A stretch of 64,000 bases of DNA from SVEL01 sp045126215 (GCA_045126215.1 JBGVOD010000051.1:41061-105060); one strand, 5' to 3'; positions 42,441-52,093 are shown, counted from the first letter of the stretch. The notes: generated by a model from the letters alone, not told the origin. A program made the numbers and translations.

Positions 42441-43514
42441 TTGGAATTAGATGAAAGAAAAATGAAAATCCTAAAGGCTATCATTAAAAACTATCTGGAA
42501 ACAGGTGAGCCGGTAGGATCAAGGACAATTTCAAAATACACTGATTTAAACTTAAGTTCAGCAACTATCAGAAATGAAATGGCGGATTTGGAGGAGCTTG
42601 GTTATATAGTTCAGCCACATACCTCAGCAGGCAGAATTCCTTCGGATAAGGGATACAGATTATATGTAGATGATATGATGAGGGAAAAGGAAGCAGAGCT
42701 AAAAAACCGAGTCGAAGAGGTTGATGAAATAAAGGAACAGCTTCTTGAAAGAGTAGACAAAGTAGAAACACTCCTTCAGAATATGGCAAAGTCCCTTGCA
42801 ACAAATACAAATTACGCTACAATGGTTACCGGTCCAAAATACCATAAGAATAAAATGAAATTTATTCAGCTATCACAGGTTGATGACAATAAAATTTTGT
42901 GTGTTATGGTTTTGGAAGGAAATATCATTAAGAATAGAATCATTGAGGTTGAGGAAATACTTGATAATGAAACAATACTCAAGCTTAACATAATGCTCAA
43001 CAGCTCACTATCAGGACTTACGATGGAAGAGATTAATCTTGGCATTATATCAAGGATGACTGCTCAGGCAGGTGAACATTCGGTTATAATAAAAGAGATT
43101 CTTGATATTGTTGCTCAGGTAATTGGCAGTGAAGAGGATATGCCGATATATACAAGTGGTGCAACAAATATTTTTAAGTATCCTGAATTAAGTGATAGTA
43201 TAAATGCAAGCAGGCTGATTAGTACCTTCGAGGAAAAGAAATTATTAACATCTCTTGTTCCGGTTGAAGGAAAAGAAGGTATTCAGGTATATATAGGTGA
43301 TGAAACACCTGTTACAACAATGAAAGATTGCAGTGTTATTACTGCAACCTATGAATTGGAAGATGGACTTAAGGGTACAATCGGTATAATAGGTCCTAAA
43401 AGAATGGATTATGAGAAAGCACTTGAGGCAATAAGTTCTGTAAAAGATAAACTCGAGAATGTATATCATAAACCAAAAGAAAATATTGTGAGAGGTGAAG
43501 AAAGTGTCGAATAA
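42441..43514 (+). CDS. hrcA: heat-inducible transcription repressor HrcA
   Basis: Represses class I heat-shock genes by binding CIRCE. It begins (M)ELDERKMKILKAIIKNYLET with a winged-helix domain (PVGSRTISK, LSSATIRNEMADLEELGYI, QPHTSAGRIPSDKGYR), then the GAF-like ligand domain; the C-terminus has TTMKDCSVITATY and GIIGPKRMDYEKA. I start it at TTG 42441, which follows AGGAAGTGAG and gives the standard family N-terminus at 357 residues. The first in-frame ATG (42360) lies inside CIRCE and would add 27 unrelated residues. The end overlaps grpE by 11 bases. Confidence 0.95.
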   Translation: MELDERKMKILKAIIKNYLETGEPVGSRTISKYTDLNLSSATIRNEMADLEELGYIVQPHTSAGRIPSDKGYRLYVDDMMREKEAELKNRVEEVDEIKEQLLERVDKVETLLQNMAKSLATNTNYATMVTGPKYHKNKMKFIQLSQVDDNKILCVMVLEGNIIKNRIIEVEEILDNETILKLNIMLNSSLSGLTMEEINLGIISRMTAQAGEHSVIIKEILDIVAQVIGSEEDMPIYTSGATNIFKYPELSDSINASRLISTFEEKKLLTSLVPVEGKEGIQVYIGDETPVTTMKDCSVITATYELEDGLKGTIGIIGPKRMDYEKALEAISSVKDKLENVYHKPKENIVRGEESVE

Positions 43515-44118
43515 AACTAAGGTTAAAGATCAGGAACAGGAAGTAAAAGAAACAGTTGATGAAACTGTAGAAAATACAACTGAAACTGTTGAAACTGAGG
43601 TTACAGATGAAACAGATGAAACTAAAGAACAGACAGAAACTGCTACAGATGATTCTGAGGGTTCAGAAGAAGTAAAGAAAGATAAGAAAGATTTACTTAT
43701 TGAAGAGTTAAATGATAAATATATGAGAACATTTGCAGAATTTGATAATTTCAGAAAGCGTACTGAAAAAGAAAAAGCAGCAATGTTCGAGGTTGGAGCA
43801 AAGAATATCATCGAAAAAATTCTTCCAATAGTAGATAACTTCGAAAGAGGATTAGCAGTTGTTCCTGAGGAAAACAAAGAAGATCCATTTGTAACAGGTA
43901 TGGATAAGATATACAAACAGTTGATTACTTCTCTTGAGGAAGTGGGCGTTAAGCCAATTGAAGCATTAAACGCTGAGTTTAATCCAGATTTTCATAATGC
44001 AGTAATGCATATAGAAGATGAAAATTTTGGTGAAAACATAATAGTCGAGGAATTTCAGAAAGGCTATATGTATAGAGACAGCGTAGTAAGACATAGTATG
44101 GTAAAGGTAGCTAACTAG
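43504..44118 (+). CDS. grpE: nucleotide exchange factor GrpE
   Basis: Exchange factor for DnaK, 204 residues from the GTG at 43504, which follows AGAGGTGA. Residues 1-60 are a Glu/Thr/Val-rich acidic tail. The core has KYMRTFAEFDNFRKRTEKEK in the coiled coil, then IIEKILPIVDNFERGL and FNPDFHNAVMH. It ends with VEEFQKGYMYRDSVVRHSMVKVAN-type sequence (blocks EFQKGYMYRDSVVR, MVKV), the GrpE signature. It overlaps hrcA and lies 40 bp before dnaK. Confidence 0.96.
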   Translation: MSNKTKVKDQEQEVKETVDETVENTTETVETEVTDETDETKEQTETATDDSEGSEEVKKDKKDLLIEELNDKYMRTFAEFDNFRKRTEKEKAAMFEVGAKNIIEKILPIVDNFERGLAVVPEENKEDPFVTGMDKIYKQLITSLEEVGVKPIEALNAEFNPDFHNAVMHIEDENFGENIIVEEFQKGYMYRDSVVRHSMVKVAN

Positions 44119-44158
44119 TCAAATTATATATATTTTAATCATTTAGGAGGACAATGAA

Positions 44159-46033
44159 ATGGGCAAAATTATTGGTATCGATTTAGGAACAACAAACTCT
44201 TGTGTAGCTGTTATGGAAGGTGGAAAGCCAACAGTTATCGCAAATACAGAAGGAATCAGAACAACTCCTTCAATCGTTTCTTTCACAAAGAATGGTGAAA
44301 GACTTGTAGGTGATCCTGCAAAACGTCAGGCTGTTACAAATGCTGACAAGACAATATCTTCAATTAAGAGACATATGGGTACAGATTACAGAGTAGCAAT
44401 TGATGATAAGAAGTACTCACCACAGGAAATTTCAGCTATGATTTTACAGAAGTTAAAAGCAGATGCTGAAAGCTATTTAGGCGAAAAAGTTACAGAAGCT
44501 GTTATTACAGTTCCAGCATACTTCAATGATGCACAGAGACAGGCAACAAAAGACGCAGGTAAGATTGCTGGTCTTGATGTTAAGAGAATTATCAATGAGC
44601 CAACAGCTGCAGCTTTAGCATATGGTCTTGATAATGAACATGAACAGAAGATTATGGTATACGATTTAGGTGGTGGTACATTCGATGTATCTGTAATCGA
44701 AATCGGTGACGGTGTAATCGAAGTATTATCTACATCAGGTGATAATAAACTCGGTGGTGATGATTTTGATAACATTATTACAAATTACATGATTGATGAA
44801 TTCAAGAAGGCTGAAGGAATTGACTTATCAACAGATAAGATGGCTCTTCAGAGATTAAAAGAAGCAGCTGAAAAGGCTAAAAAAGAACTTTCATCTGCAA
44901 CAACAACAAATATTAACTTACCATTCATCACAGCTAACCAGGATGGTCCAAAACATTTTGATATGAACCTTACAAGAGCTAAATTTGATGAATTAACACA
45001 TGAACTTGTTGAAAGAACAGCCATTCCAGTACAGAATGCTTTAAAGGATGCTGGTCTTACAGCTTCAGAACTTAGTAAAGTTTTATTAGTAGGTGGTTCT
45101 ACACGTATTCCGGCAGTTCAGGATAAGGTAAAACAGCTTACAGGTCATGAACCATCTAAGTCATTAAACCCAGATGAATGTGTTGCTATTGGTGCTTCTA
45201 TTCAGGGTGGTAAATTGGCTGGTGATGCAGGTGCAGGTGATATCCTTCTTCTTGATGTTACTCCACTTTCACTTTCAATTGAAACAATGGGTGGTGTTGC
45301 TACAAGACTTATCGAAAGAAATACAACAATTCCTGCAAAGAAGAGTGAAGTATTCTCTACAGCAGCAGATAATCAGTCAGCAGTTGATATCAAGGTTGTA
45401 CAGGGTGAAAGACAGTTCGCAAAAGACAATAAACTTCTTGGTGAATTCAGACTTGATGGTATTGCACCAGCTCCAAGAGGAATTCCAAAGATTGAAGTTA
45501 CATTCGATATTGATGCAAATGGTATTGTAAATGTTTCAGCTAAGGATCTTGGAACAGGTAGAGAACAGCACATTACTATCACATCTGGTTCAAATATGTC
45601 AGATGATGAAATCGATAAGGCTGTAAAAGAAGCTGCTGAATTCGAAGCAGCTGATAAGAAGCGTAAGGAAAATATTGAAGCAAGAAATGAAGCTGATTCA
45701 ATGGTATTCCAGACAGAAAAAGCTATTAATGAAGTTGGTAATAAGCTTGATGCAAATGAAAAGGCATCTGTAGAAGCTGATTTACAGGCTCTCAAAGATA
45801 TTCTTGCAAAATCATCTGCAGAATCAATGACAGAAGCAGATGCAGAAGAAATCAAGGTTGCTAAGGAAAAACTTATGACAGGTGCTCAGAGCTTATTTAC
45901 AAAGATGTATGAGCAGGCTCAGGCAGCAAATGCAGGAGCAGCAGGTGCAGCAGGAGCAACTGGTTCTTATACAGAAACAGAAAGCCAGTCATCAGCAGAT
46001 GATGTAGTAGATGGTGAATACAAAGAAGTATAG
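44159..46033 (+). CDS. dnaK: chaperone DnaK (HSP70)
   Basis: ATP-driven chaperone of 624 residues. Phosphate 1 loop IGIDLGTTNSCVAV is at the N-terminus, followed by VITVPAYFNDAQRQATKDAG, YDLGGGTFDVSV and VGGSTRIPAVQ in the ATPase domain. DVTPLSLSIETMGG marks the linker to the substrate domain. It ends with a Gly/Ala-rich lid tail and DDVVDGEYKEV. AGGAGG precedes the ATG. It is the third gene of the CIRCE operon. Confidence 0.98.
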   Translation: MGKIIGIDLGTTNSCVAVMEGGKPTVIANTEGIRTTPSIVSFTKNGERLVGDPAKRQAVTNADKTISSIKRHMGTDYRVAIDDKKYSPQEISAMILQKLKADAESYLGEKVTEAVITVPAYFNDAQRQATKDAGKIAGLDVKRIINEPTAAALAYGLDNEHEQKIMVYDLGGGTFDVSVIEIGDGVIEVLSTSGDNKLGGDDFDNIITNYMIDEFKKAEGIDLSTDKMALQRLKEAAEKAKKELSSATTTNINLPFITANQDGPKHFDMNLTRAKFDELTHELVERTAIPVQNALKDAGLTASELSKVLLVGGSTRIPAVQDKVKQLTGHEPSKSLNPDECVAIGASIQGGKLAGDAGAGDILLLDVTPLSLSIETMGGVATRLIERNTTIPAKKSEVFSTAADNQSAVDIKVVQGERQFAKDNKLLGEFRLDGIAPAPRGIPKIEVTFDIDANGIVNVSAKDLGTGREQHITITSGSNMSDDEIDKAVKEAAEFEAADKKRKENIEARNEADSMVFQTEKAINEVGNKLDANEKASVEADLQALKDILAKSSAESMTEADAEEIKVAKEKLMTGAQSLFTKMYEQAQAANAGAAGAAGATGSYTETESQSSADDVVDGEYKEV

Positions 46034-46062
46034 TATAAAATAAACTATATTTTTGATGAATG

Positions 46063-46091
46063 TTCAAAGCGGATTTTGTGTCCGCTTTGAA
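46063..46091 (+). promoter_or_regulatory. hairpin between dnaK and dnaJ
   Basis: A perfect 11-bp stem, TTCAAAGCGGA (46063-46073) / TCCGCTTTGAA (46081-46091), followed by TTAGTTTTATTT. It is a likely partial terminator or RNA-processing hairpin that lowers dnaJ relative to dnaK. Confidence 0.6.
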
Positions 46092-46124
46092 TTAGTTTTA
46101 TTTCGTAAAAAGGAGTAATTCCAA

Positions 46125-47330
46125 ATGGCAGATAAAAGAGATTATTATGAAGTGCTGGGTGTTGAAAAAGGCGCTGATGATGCTGCAATCAAGAAAGCAT
46201 ACAGACAGTTAGCAAAGAAATACCATCCTGATACAAATCCAGGTAATAAGGAAGCAGAGGCAAAGTTTAAAGAAGCATCAGAGGCATATGCTGTACTTAG
46301 TGATCCTGATAAGAGGAGACAGTATGATCAGTTTGGTCATGCTGCATTTGAAGGTGGTTCTGGTGGCCCTGGAGCTGGTGGATTTGAATTTAATTTCGGC
46401 GATATGGGTGACATTTTCGGTGATATTTTTGGCGATATCTTTGGTGGAGGAAGAAGCCGAAGAGCAAACAATGGACCTATGAAAGGTGCAAGCATCAGAG
46501 TTGGTGTACGAGTTACTTTTGAAGAAGCTTTGTTTGGATGTGAAAAGGAAATAGAAGTAACATTAAAAGATGAGTGTAAAACATGTGGAGGTTCTGGTGC
46601 AAAAGCTGGAACATCACCTGTTACATGTACAGGATGTAAAGGAACAGGTAAGATTGTATATACACAGCAGACACTTTTTGGTGTTACACAGCAGGTACAG
46701 ACATGTCCGGAATGTAATGGTACAGGAAAGTCTATTAAAGAAAAGTGTCCTGATTGTAGAGGAACAGGATATACATCTAGTAGAAAGAAAATTGCTGTTA
46801 CTATACCGGCAGGTATTGATGATGGTATGTCAATAAAGATTGCTGGTAAGGGTGAACCTGGTAAAAATGGTGGACCAAGAGGAGATTTACTTGTAGAAGT
46901 ATCTGTAATGCGTCATCCAATTTTCCAGAGACAAAATTATGACATTTATTCTACTGCACCAATATCATTTGTTCAGGCTGCAATAGGAGGAGATGTACGT
47001 ATTAAGACTGTAGATGGTGATGTGTTATTTAACATTAAACCAGGAACACAGACTGATACAAAAATCAGACTTCGTGGTAAGGGTGTTCCAAATCTTAGAA
47101 ATAAGACTACTAGAGGTGACCACTATGTTACACTTGTGGTTCAGGTTCCAGAGAAACTTACAAGTGAACAAAAGGAAGCATTAATGGCGTTTGATGCTGC
47201 TATGGGTGGAACAACTGAGGATACAAAGAATAATGCAACGCCTGATAATGATTCAGAGTCAGGAAAGGAATCAGGAAAAGAAACTGTAAAAGAAGAAAAA
47301 AAGAAGAAGAAAGGTTTTTTTGGTAAATAA
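46125..47330 (+). CDS. dnaJ: co-chaperone DnaJ (HSP40)
   Basis: Stimulates DnaK ATPase, 401 residues. The J domain has HPD at 34-36. A Gly/Phe region follows (about 76-120, with GDIFGDIFGDIFGGG). Four zinc repeats are seen: CKTCGGSG, CTGCKGTG, CPECNGTG and CPDCRGTG. The C-terminal substrate domain is followed by a Lys/Glu-rich tail (about 365-401) longer than in most type I DnaJ proteins. AAAGGAG precedes the ATG. Confidence 0.97.
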   Translation: MADKRDYYEVLGVEKGADDAAIKKAYRQLAKKYHPDTNPGNKEAEAKFKEASEAYAVLSDPDKRRQYDQFGHAAFEGGSGGPGAGGFEFNFGDMGDIFGDIFGDIFGGGRSRRANNGPMKGASIRVGVRVTFEEALFGCEKEIEVTLKDECKTCGGSGAKAGTSPVTCTGCKGTGKIVYTQQTLFGVTQQVQTCPECNGTGKSIKEKCPDCRGTGYTSSRKKIAVTIPAGIDDGMSIKIAGKGEPGKNGGPRGDLLVEVSVMRHPIFQRQNYDIYSTAPISFVQAAIGGDVRIKTVDGDVLFNIKPGTQTDTKIRLRGKGVPNLRNKTTRGDHYVTLVVQVPEKLTSEQKEALMAFDAAMGGTTEDTKNNATPDNDSESGKESGKETVKEEKKKKKGFFGK

Positions 47331-47357
47331 TCATAATAATTTTTTTGGGAGAATGTT

Positions 47358-48893
47358 ATGGAAAAAAAGAGAGATAGCTGGGCTTCAAGAGGTACATTCA
47401 TTCTTGCAGCAATTGGTTCAGCAGTTGGACTTGGAAATGCATGGAGATTTCCAGGCTTAGCAGCTAAACATGGTGGCGGTACATTTTTACTTGTTTATTT
47501 GATAGCAATGTTTTTGATAGGTATTCCAATGTTAATGATGGAGATATCTATTGCTAGAAAACTGCACAAAGGGGCAGGAGAATCTTTAAGAGGAATTAAC
47601 AAAAAAACAGAATTTATAGGCTGGTCTGCAACAGCTAATGCATTTGTAATTGTTACCTATTATGCAATTGTCTTTGCATGGGTTATTCTTATGGTGTTTG
47701 AAGCAGTAAAATTTGCCGGAATGACAGGAAATTCTGCCGCAGCAAGTAATCTGTTTGCAAATGCAACGCAGACCACATGGGATGTTACGGGATATTCTAT
47801 CCCGATACAGATGTTAATTGTATTGTTTGTGGCTTGGATAGCAATATACTACTGTATCAGAAATGGTGCACACAGTGTTGGAAAGGTAGTAAAATATACA
47901 GTTTTCTTACCAATAATACTTCTTGTCATGATGGCTGTAAAAGGTTGTACAATGAGTGGAGCAGCTGAGGGACTGAAGCAATTTTTTATACCGGATGTAT
48001 CTGCTTTTTATGATCCTTCACTTTGGATTGATGCTGTAGGTCAGGTATTTTACAGTTTGTCAATTATGATGGCTATTATGTTTGCGTATGGCTCATATCT
48101 TGATGAAAAAGCTAATGTAGCTGTTGACTGTATAATAATCGCAGTTTCAGATGCAGCTGTTAGTGTACTTTCCGGTGTAGTTATGTTTTCTACAATGGGT
48201 GGTGTAGGAATGCTTGACTCAATATCAGATTCAGGCATTGCAACAGCATTTATTATATATCCACAGGCTATAGTTAACCTGACAGATATTGGTTGGTTCA
48301 ATGCAGCATTTGGTATTGTATTTTATCTGATGCTTGTTACATTAGCTATAGATTCGGCATTCTCAATTGTTGAAGGTGTATCAGCTTCTATATCAGATAA
48401 GTTCCATTTGAACCCAAGAAAGACAACTAAAGTAATATGTCTGGTTGCAGCTGTAATATCTTTCTTGTATGCAACAAAAGCCGGACTTGCATGGCTTGAT
48501 ATTGTAGATCACTGGACAAATATGATAAACCTTATCCTTATAGGTATACTTGAATGTATTGCAATTGGCTGGTGCTTTAATCTTGATAAAGTATTACATC
48601 AGATTAATAGAAATACAGTGAATTTCAAAATGCCTAGAATGTGGTTCAGACTTGCAATAAGATACATTGCTCCGATTGCACTTATTATATTATTCTGTTG
48701 GAATATGTATGATCTTTTCGTTAAAAATAACGGAAATTATGGATATGCCATGTGGGCAGAATGTATAGGAGGATGGCTGGTATCAGCATTAGTATTTATA
48801 AGTGGCTTTATTGTTAAACTTATTGTTAATCATAAAAAGAAGAATGGTTTCGTAGAGAATGAAATAATATGGTCAGATGATGACGAAAAATAG
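47358..48893 (+). CDS. sodium-dependent transporter, SNF (NSS) family
   Basis: A 511-residue integral membrane transporter with about twelve hydrophobic segments. The first helix has the family hallmark GSAVGLGNAWRFP (about 19-31), which binds Na+ and substrate, followed by GGGTFLLVYLIAMFLIG. TLAIDSAFSIVEG and YYAIVFAWV match helices 8 and 3. Bacterial members import amino acids such as tryptophan, tyrosine, methionine or alanine; the substrate cannot be read from this sequence. GGGAG precedes the ATG. A strong terminator follows. Confidence 0.92.
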   Translation: MEKKRDSWASRGTFILAAIGSAVGLGNAWRFPGLAAKHGGGTFLLVYLIAMFLIGIPMLMMEISIARKLHKGAGESLRGINKKTEFIGWSATANAFVIVTYYAIVFAWVILMVFEAVKFAGMTGNSAAASNLFANATQTTWDVTGYSIPIQMLIVLFVAWIAIYYCIRNGAHSVGKVVKYTVFLPIILLVMMAVKGCTMSGAAEGLKQFFIPDVSAFYDPSLWIDAVGQVFYSLSIMMAIMFAYGSYLDEKANVAVDCIIIAVSDAAVSVLSGVVMFSTMGGVGMLDSISDSGIATAFIIYPQAIVNLTDIGWFNAAFGIVFYLMLVTLAIDSAFSIVEGVSASISDKFHLNPRKTTKVICLVAAVISFLYATKAGLAWLDIVDHWTNMINLILIGILECIAIGWCFNLDKVLHQINRNTVNFKMPRMWFRLAIRYIAPIALIILFCWNMYDLFVKNNGNYGYAMWAECIGGWLVSALVFISGFIVKLIVNHKKKNGFVENEIIWSDDDEK

Positions 48894-48918
48894 ACTTTAA
48901 AATGTTTTATATATTATT

Positions 48919-48952
48919 AATGGGCTGTGAAAACAGCCCATTATTTTTTTCT
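48919..48952 (+). terminator. intrinsic terminator after the SNF transporter
   Basis: AATGGGCTGT (48919-48928) / ACAGCCCATT (48933-48942), GAAA loop, then A and a run of Ts (48944-48950 and on). Confidence 0.93.
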
Positions 48953-48970
48953 TTTGATTTTGCGTTTCCA

Positions 48971-49330
48971 TTACTTGCTGTTTTCGGCTTTTTCGGCTTT
49001 GAAGTCTTGTTTTTTATTGTCTTAGCCGAAAATCTCTGGATTATTTCCTTTGATTCCACTTTTTCATAACTTGTTTTTTTTAGTTTTTTTAGGCTTTGAG
49101 GTCCTGTTTTGCATTATTTTAGCCGAAAAAACTTGATTATTTCCATTTATTCTAATTTTTTGTTACTTGTTTTTTTCATTTTTTTCGACTTTGAAGTCTT
49201 GTATTACATTGTCTTAGCCGAAAATCCCTGATTATTTTTCTTGATTTTACTCTTTTATTACTTGTCTATTCAAATTTTTTCGGCTTGCATCGTTCATATT
49301 TTACTGCCTTAGCCGTAATCAATTGTAATG
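48971..49330. repeat. four tandem units of about 96 bp
   Basis: Units begin TTACTTG or TAACTTG at 48971, 49067, 49163 and 49258, so the period is 96, 96 and 95. Each holds a T-rich block, TTTCGGCTTTGAAGTCTTG or a variant, TTAGCCGAAAA, and (units 1-3) a T-rich tail with GATTATTTC. CGGCT and AGCCG in one unit can pair across about 30 bases. The last unit is the most divergent. No open frame runs through it, and it fills the gap between the transporter terminator and the convergent cell-wall gene. Confidence 0.8.
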
Positions 49331-49420
49331 AACAAAAGATACTTATTGAAATCATAAAATATATAAAAAGTTTTATATAGTCTTGTATAGTCTAATATAA
49401 TCTAATCTAATATAGTCTCA

Positions 49421-50662
49421 TTATTCTGCAATCTTGGTAACCCCTACATATACATTAGAAATACGATACCATGTTCTAAAGTCTGTTACACCACTTACCG
49501 GCAAATCAAAAGTCTTTTGAAAAGTTGAAACGGCATTAGCTGTATTAGCTCCATATATTCCATCTACTGTCAAAACAGGAATATTTGAATATACCTTTCC
49601 TATGGCATTTAGCTCGTTTTGAAGCTGTCTTACTTTGTCACCTGTAGAACCTATTGTAAGGTTGTATCCAGGCCATGAAGAAGGAATACCTTCTAATAAT
49701 TCGGCTTCATTTATATAAATTGAGCTACCATAGTAATTTCTAAGGATTTCAATAGCAGAATATCCGATATCACCAAGGTATTTGGAACCCCACTGACTCA
49801 TCCAGTCAGGACATGTAACTCTCTTTCCATCACAATATTGTGTAAGAATAGGTTGATTTACATTAGGTCGTGACAGATAATTGTTAAATATTTCGTCAAC
49901 AATACGGGAAATGTTTTCAAATACATTTCTTCCATATATCCATTTGTGGTCATAGGCAGTAGAAGAAGTAATAGTAAAAGAATAACCCTTGTTTCGATAC
50001 CATTCTGTATATACTCTGTTAAGGGTGAATGACATAATTGCAAGAATGTTAGCTGTGATGGTTTCTTCAGGCCATGTTGAATAGATTTCACTACTTGCAA
50101 CATTTTTTATATAGTCTCTGTAAGGTACATAATAGTCTGTGGCAGTAGAGTCGGATGGTGCACCATCATGTACGATGATTGTACTGGGAACAACAACTCT
50201 TGAAAGGACAATTTCTCCTGTTTCGTTTGTTGGTTTGATTTCGTCTTCCGGTATCTTTGGAGGATAATTTCCAAATAATGTATGTGGGGGAATTACGATA
50301 TCATTTGTATAGCGTTCACGTTCGCTTTGATATAATGTTACAGGAAGAATAGCAAGTTCACCGGAAAAAAGTTCTACACCGGCTATTAATTTATCTTCAA
50401 AACCATCAGCTCTAATAAGGACTGAATATTCTGCATATGGCTCCAAAATATTATTGCTGTTTAAACTGTATTCTAATGGAGGTGTGCTTAATGATAGAAT
50501 CTCAGTCTGACCGGCGGAGTTGGTATTTAGATTTTCAATTATAGTATTTGGTCCCCCTGTATAAGAAATGTAGATAGAGGCGTTATTAATAGGAGTGCCG
50601 GTTGATGTGTTGATTTCGATTTTTAAAAATCCTGTATCAATATTGTTTAAATTTGTATTCAT
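49421..50662 (-). CDS. SpoIID-like protein with C-terminal peptidoglycan-binding domain
   Basis: A 413-residue protein. Residues 1-115 resemble a carboxypeptidase-regulatory beta domain (GFLKIEINTSTGTPINNASI, YSVLIRADGFED). Residues 165-320 look like a SpoIID/LytB-type domain: VPYRDYIKNVASSEIYSTWP and ETITANILAIMSFTLNRVYT correspond to the 'leyv.gvv..Em...w..ealkAqAvaaRTya' pattern of that family. Residues 335-405 form a PG_binding_1 domain (IGSTGDKVRQLQNELNAIG, VDGIYGANTANAVSTFQ). There is no signal peptide or membrane helix, odd for a wall-binding protein. AAGGAA precedes the ATG. Lachnospiraceae carry similar proteins, often near spore-cortex genes. Confidence 0.72.
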   Translation of the reverse strand: MNTNLNNIDTGFLKIEINTSTGTPINNASIYISYTGGPNTIIENLNTNSAGQTEILSLSTPPLEYSLNSNNILEPYAEYSVLIRADGFEDKLIAGVELFSGELAILPVTLYQSERERYTNDIVIPPHTLFGNYPPKIPEDEIKPTNETGEIVLSRVVVPSTIIVHDGAPSDSTATDYYVPYRDYIKNVASSEIYSTWPEETITANILAIMSFTLNRVYTEWYRNKGYSFTITSSTAYDHKWIYGRNVFENISRIVDEIFNNYLSRPNVNQPILTQYCDGKRVTCPDWMSQWGSKYLGDIGYSAIEILRNYYGSSIYINEAELLEGIPSSWPGYNLTIGSTGDKVRQLQNELNAIGKVYSNIPVLTVDGIYGANTANAVSTFQKTFDLPVSGVTDFRTWYRISNVYVGVTKIAE

Positions 50663-50796
50663 ATATTCCTTAAAAAGTCTTTTTAAATACTATTATTAAA
50701 TTTATGGGAATATTACTTTGTTATGGTAAAAAAAATACTAATATGTTAAAATAAAAAACAGTCAGGGTGAATCCAAAAATATATTGAGGAATAAAA

Positions 50797-51966
50797 ATGA
50801 AGAAAGAGTATTTTATAGCAGCAGTATTTACGATTGTTATTTTTGCTGTAGTTATATGTAATCTTGGAAATGTAAGTGGTGCAACAGCCAGTGAAGATAT
50901 TTCAGAGATGGAAGAAAAGCTAAACGAAAATGAATCAAAATATGCTGAAATACAGGAAAAACTTAATATATTAAATAATAGCAAAGAAGATATGGCATCT
51001 TATATTGCAAATTTAAATGATAGTTATAATACAATACTTTCGGTTATTAATGATCTTGATGAGCAGATTGCTTCAAAGAATCTCGAGATTGAAAGTATTA
51101 ATACTTTACTTTCTGAAAAAGAAATAGAGATTGAAGAGTATTATGATAATATGGCGATGAGAATACAATTCATATATGAAAATAACTCTATGGATATTAT
51201 ATCTATGATTATTAATGCGGGGTCCATTTCAGATGTGATAAGTATGGTAAGCTATTATAATGATATTATAGAGTATGATAGAAAAGCTTTAGATAAAATT
51301 GAGGCTGAAATAGAGCAAAATAATCAGATAAAAGAAAAGGCTGAGGATGAAATTGCTGAACTTGAGAAGTTAAAGAGTGAGCAGGACAACAGAAGAACAG
51401 AAATGGAATCTATGATGGCTGAGGCGTCAGTTAATATAGGGGCAAAACAGTCACAGATAGATGAAGCGGAGTCAATAGCAAGAGCTATGGTCGCAGAAAT
51501 GGAAGAACAAAGAAACTCGGTGGAGAAGCTTAAAGAGGAAGAATCTAGAAGAGTTGCTGAAGAGTTAAGAAAGCAACAGATGGCTGAACAGGGAATCACA
51601 GAAACAACATATGCATATCAATATCTTGATGGAGATGTTAGAAAACTTGCGGCTATTATATATTGTGAAGCACGTGGTGAGCCATATGAAGGCCAGCTTG
51701 CAGTTGCTTCAGTAGTTATGAATCGTGTTGAAAGCAGTAAATTTCCAAATACAATAGAAGAAGTTATTGCACAGCCTTATCAGTTTACTCCTTATGAAAT
51801 GGGGCTATATGCTATTGCGCTTGCGATAGATAATATGCAACAGTCTTGTATAGATGCAGCTATAGAAGTCATTCAGAATGGGTATAGGTCAGGTGATTGG
51901 CTGTATTTCAGAACATTCAATAATATTGTTCAGGGAACAATAATTGGTAATCACGTATTTTATTAA
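50797..51966 (+). CDS. SleB/CwlJ-type cell wall hydrolase with coiled-coil N-terminus
   Basis: A 389-residue secreted protein. Residues 6-28 are a signal peptide or anchor ending near SGATAS. Residues 35-265 are two long coiled-coil stretches separated by FIYENNSMDIISMIINAGSI, the NlpC/CwlO-type N-terminal module used to hold hydrolases in check. Residues 278-389 form the SleB hydrolase domain: LAAIIYCEARGEPYEGQLAV holds the catalytic Glu at about 290, then VASVVMNRV and YQFTPY. It probably cleaves peptidoglycan glycan strands. TGAGGA precedes the ATG. It is divergent from the SpoIID-like gene. Confidence 0.88.
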   Translation: MKKEYFIAAVFTIVIFAVVICNLGNVSGATASEDISEMEEKLNENESKYAEIQEKLNILNNSKEDMASYIANLNDSYNTILSVINDLDEQIASKNLEIESINTLLSEKEIEIEEYYDNMAMRIQFIYENNSMDIISMIINAGSISDVISMVSYYNDIIEYDRKALDKIEAEIEQNNQIKEKAEDEIAELEKLKSEQDNRRTEMESMMAEASVNIGAKQSQIDEAESIARAMVAEMEEQRNSVEKLKEEESRRVAEELRKQQMAEQGITETTYAYQYLDGDVRKLAAIIYCEARGEPYEGQLAVASVVMNRVESSKFPNTIEEVIAQPYQFTPYEMGLYAIALAIDNMQQSCIDAAIEVIQNGYRSGDWLYFRTFNNIVQGTIIGNHVFY

Positions 51967-51973
51967 AAAACAG

Positions 51974-52002
51974 TTGAAAAATATTGATGTATAATGTATA
52001 AT
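51974..52002 (+). promoter_or_regulatory. carAB promoter
   Basis: TTGAAA (51974-51979), 17-bp spacer, TATAAT (51997-52002). An overlapping TATAAT at 51990 has only a 10-bp spacer. Confidence 0.7.
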
Positions 52003-52017
52003 CTTATCAATTTGAGC

Positions 52018-52047
52018 ATAAATAAGGAAACAGGTTTTCTTATTTAT
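52018..52047 (+). promoter_or_regulatory. hairpin at the start of the carAB leader
   Basis: ATAAATAAGGAAA (52018-52030) / TTTTCTTATTTAT (52035-52047), 13 bp with one G-U pair and a CAGG loop. It would begin about nine bases after the transcription start. No terminator U-tract follows. Confidence 0.5.
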
Positions 52048-52093
52048 ATATAAATCACTAATATACAGCCGTTTTAGGCAGAAGGAGAAACAT

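Noticed and set aside
48971..49330. CRISPR array
   Set aside because: The units are diverged and contiguous with no constant short repeat or unique spacers, and no cas gene is present.
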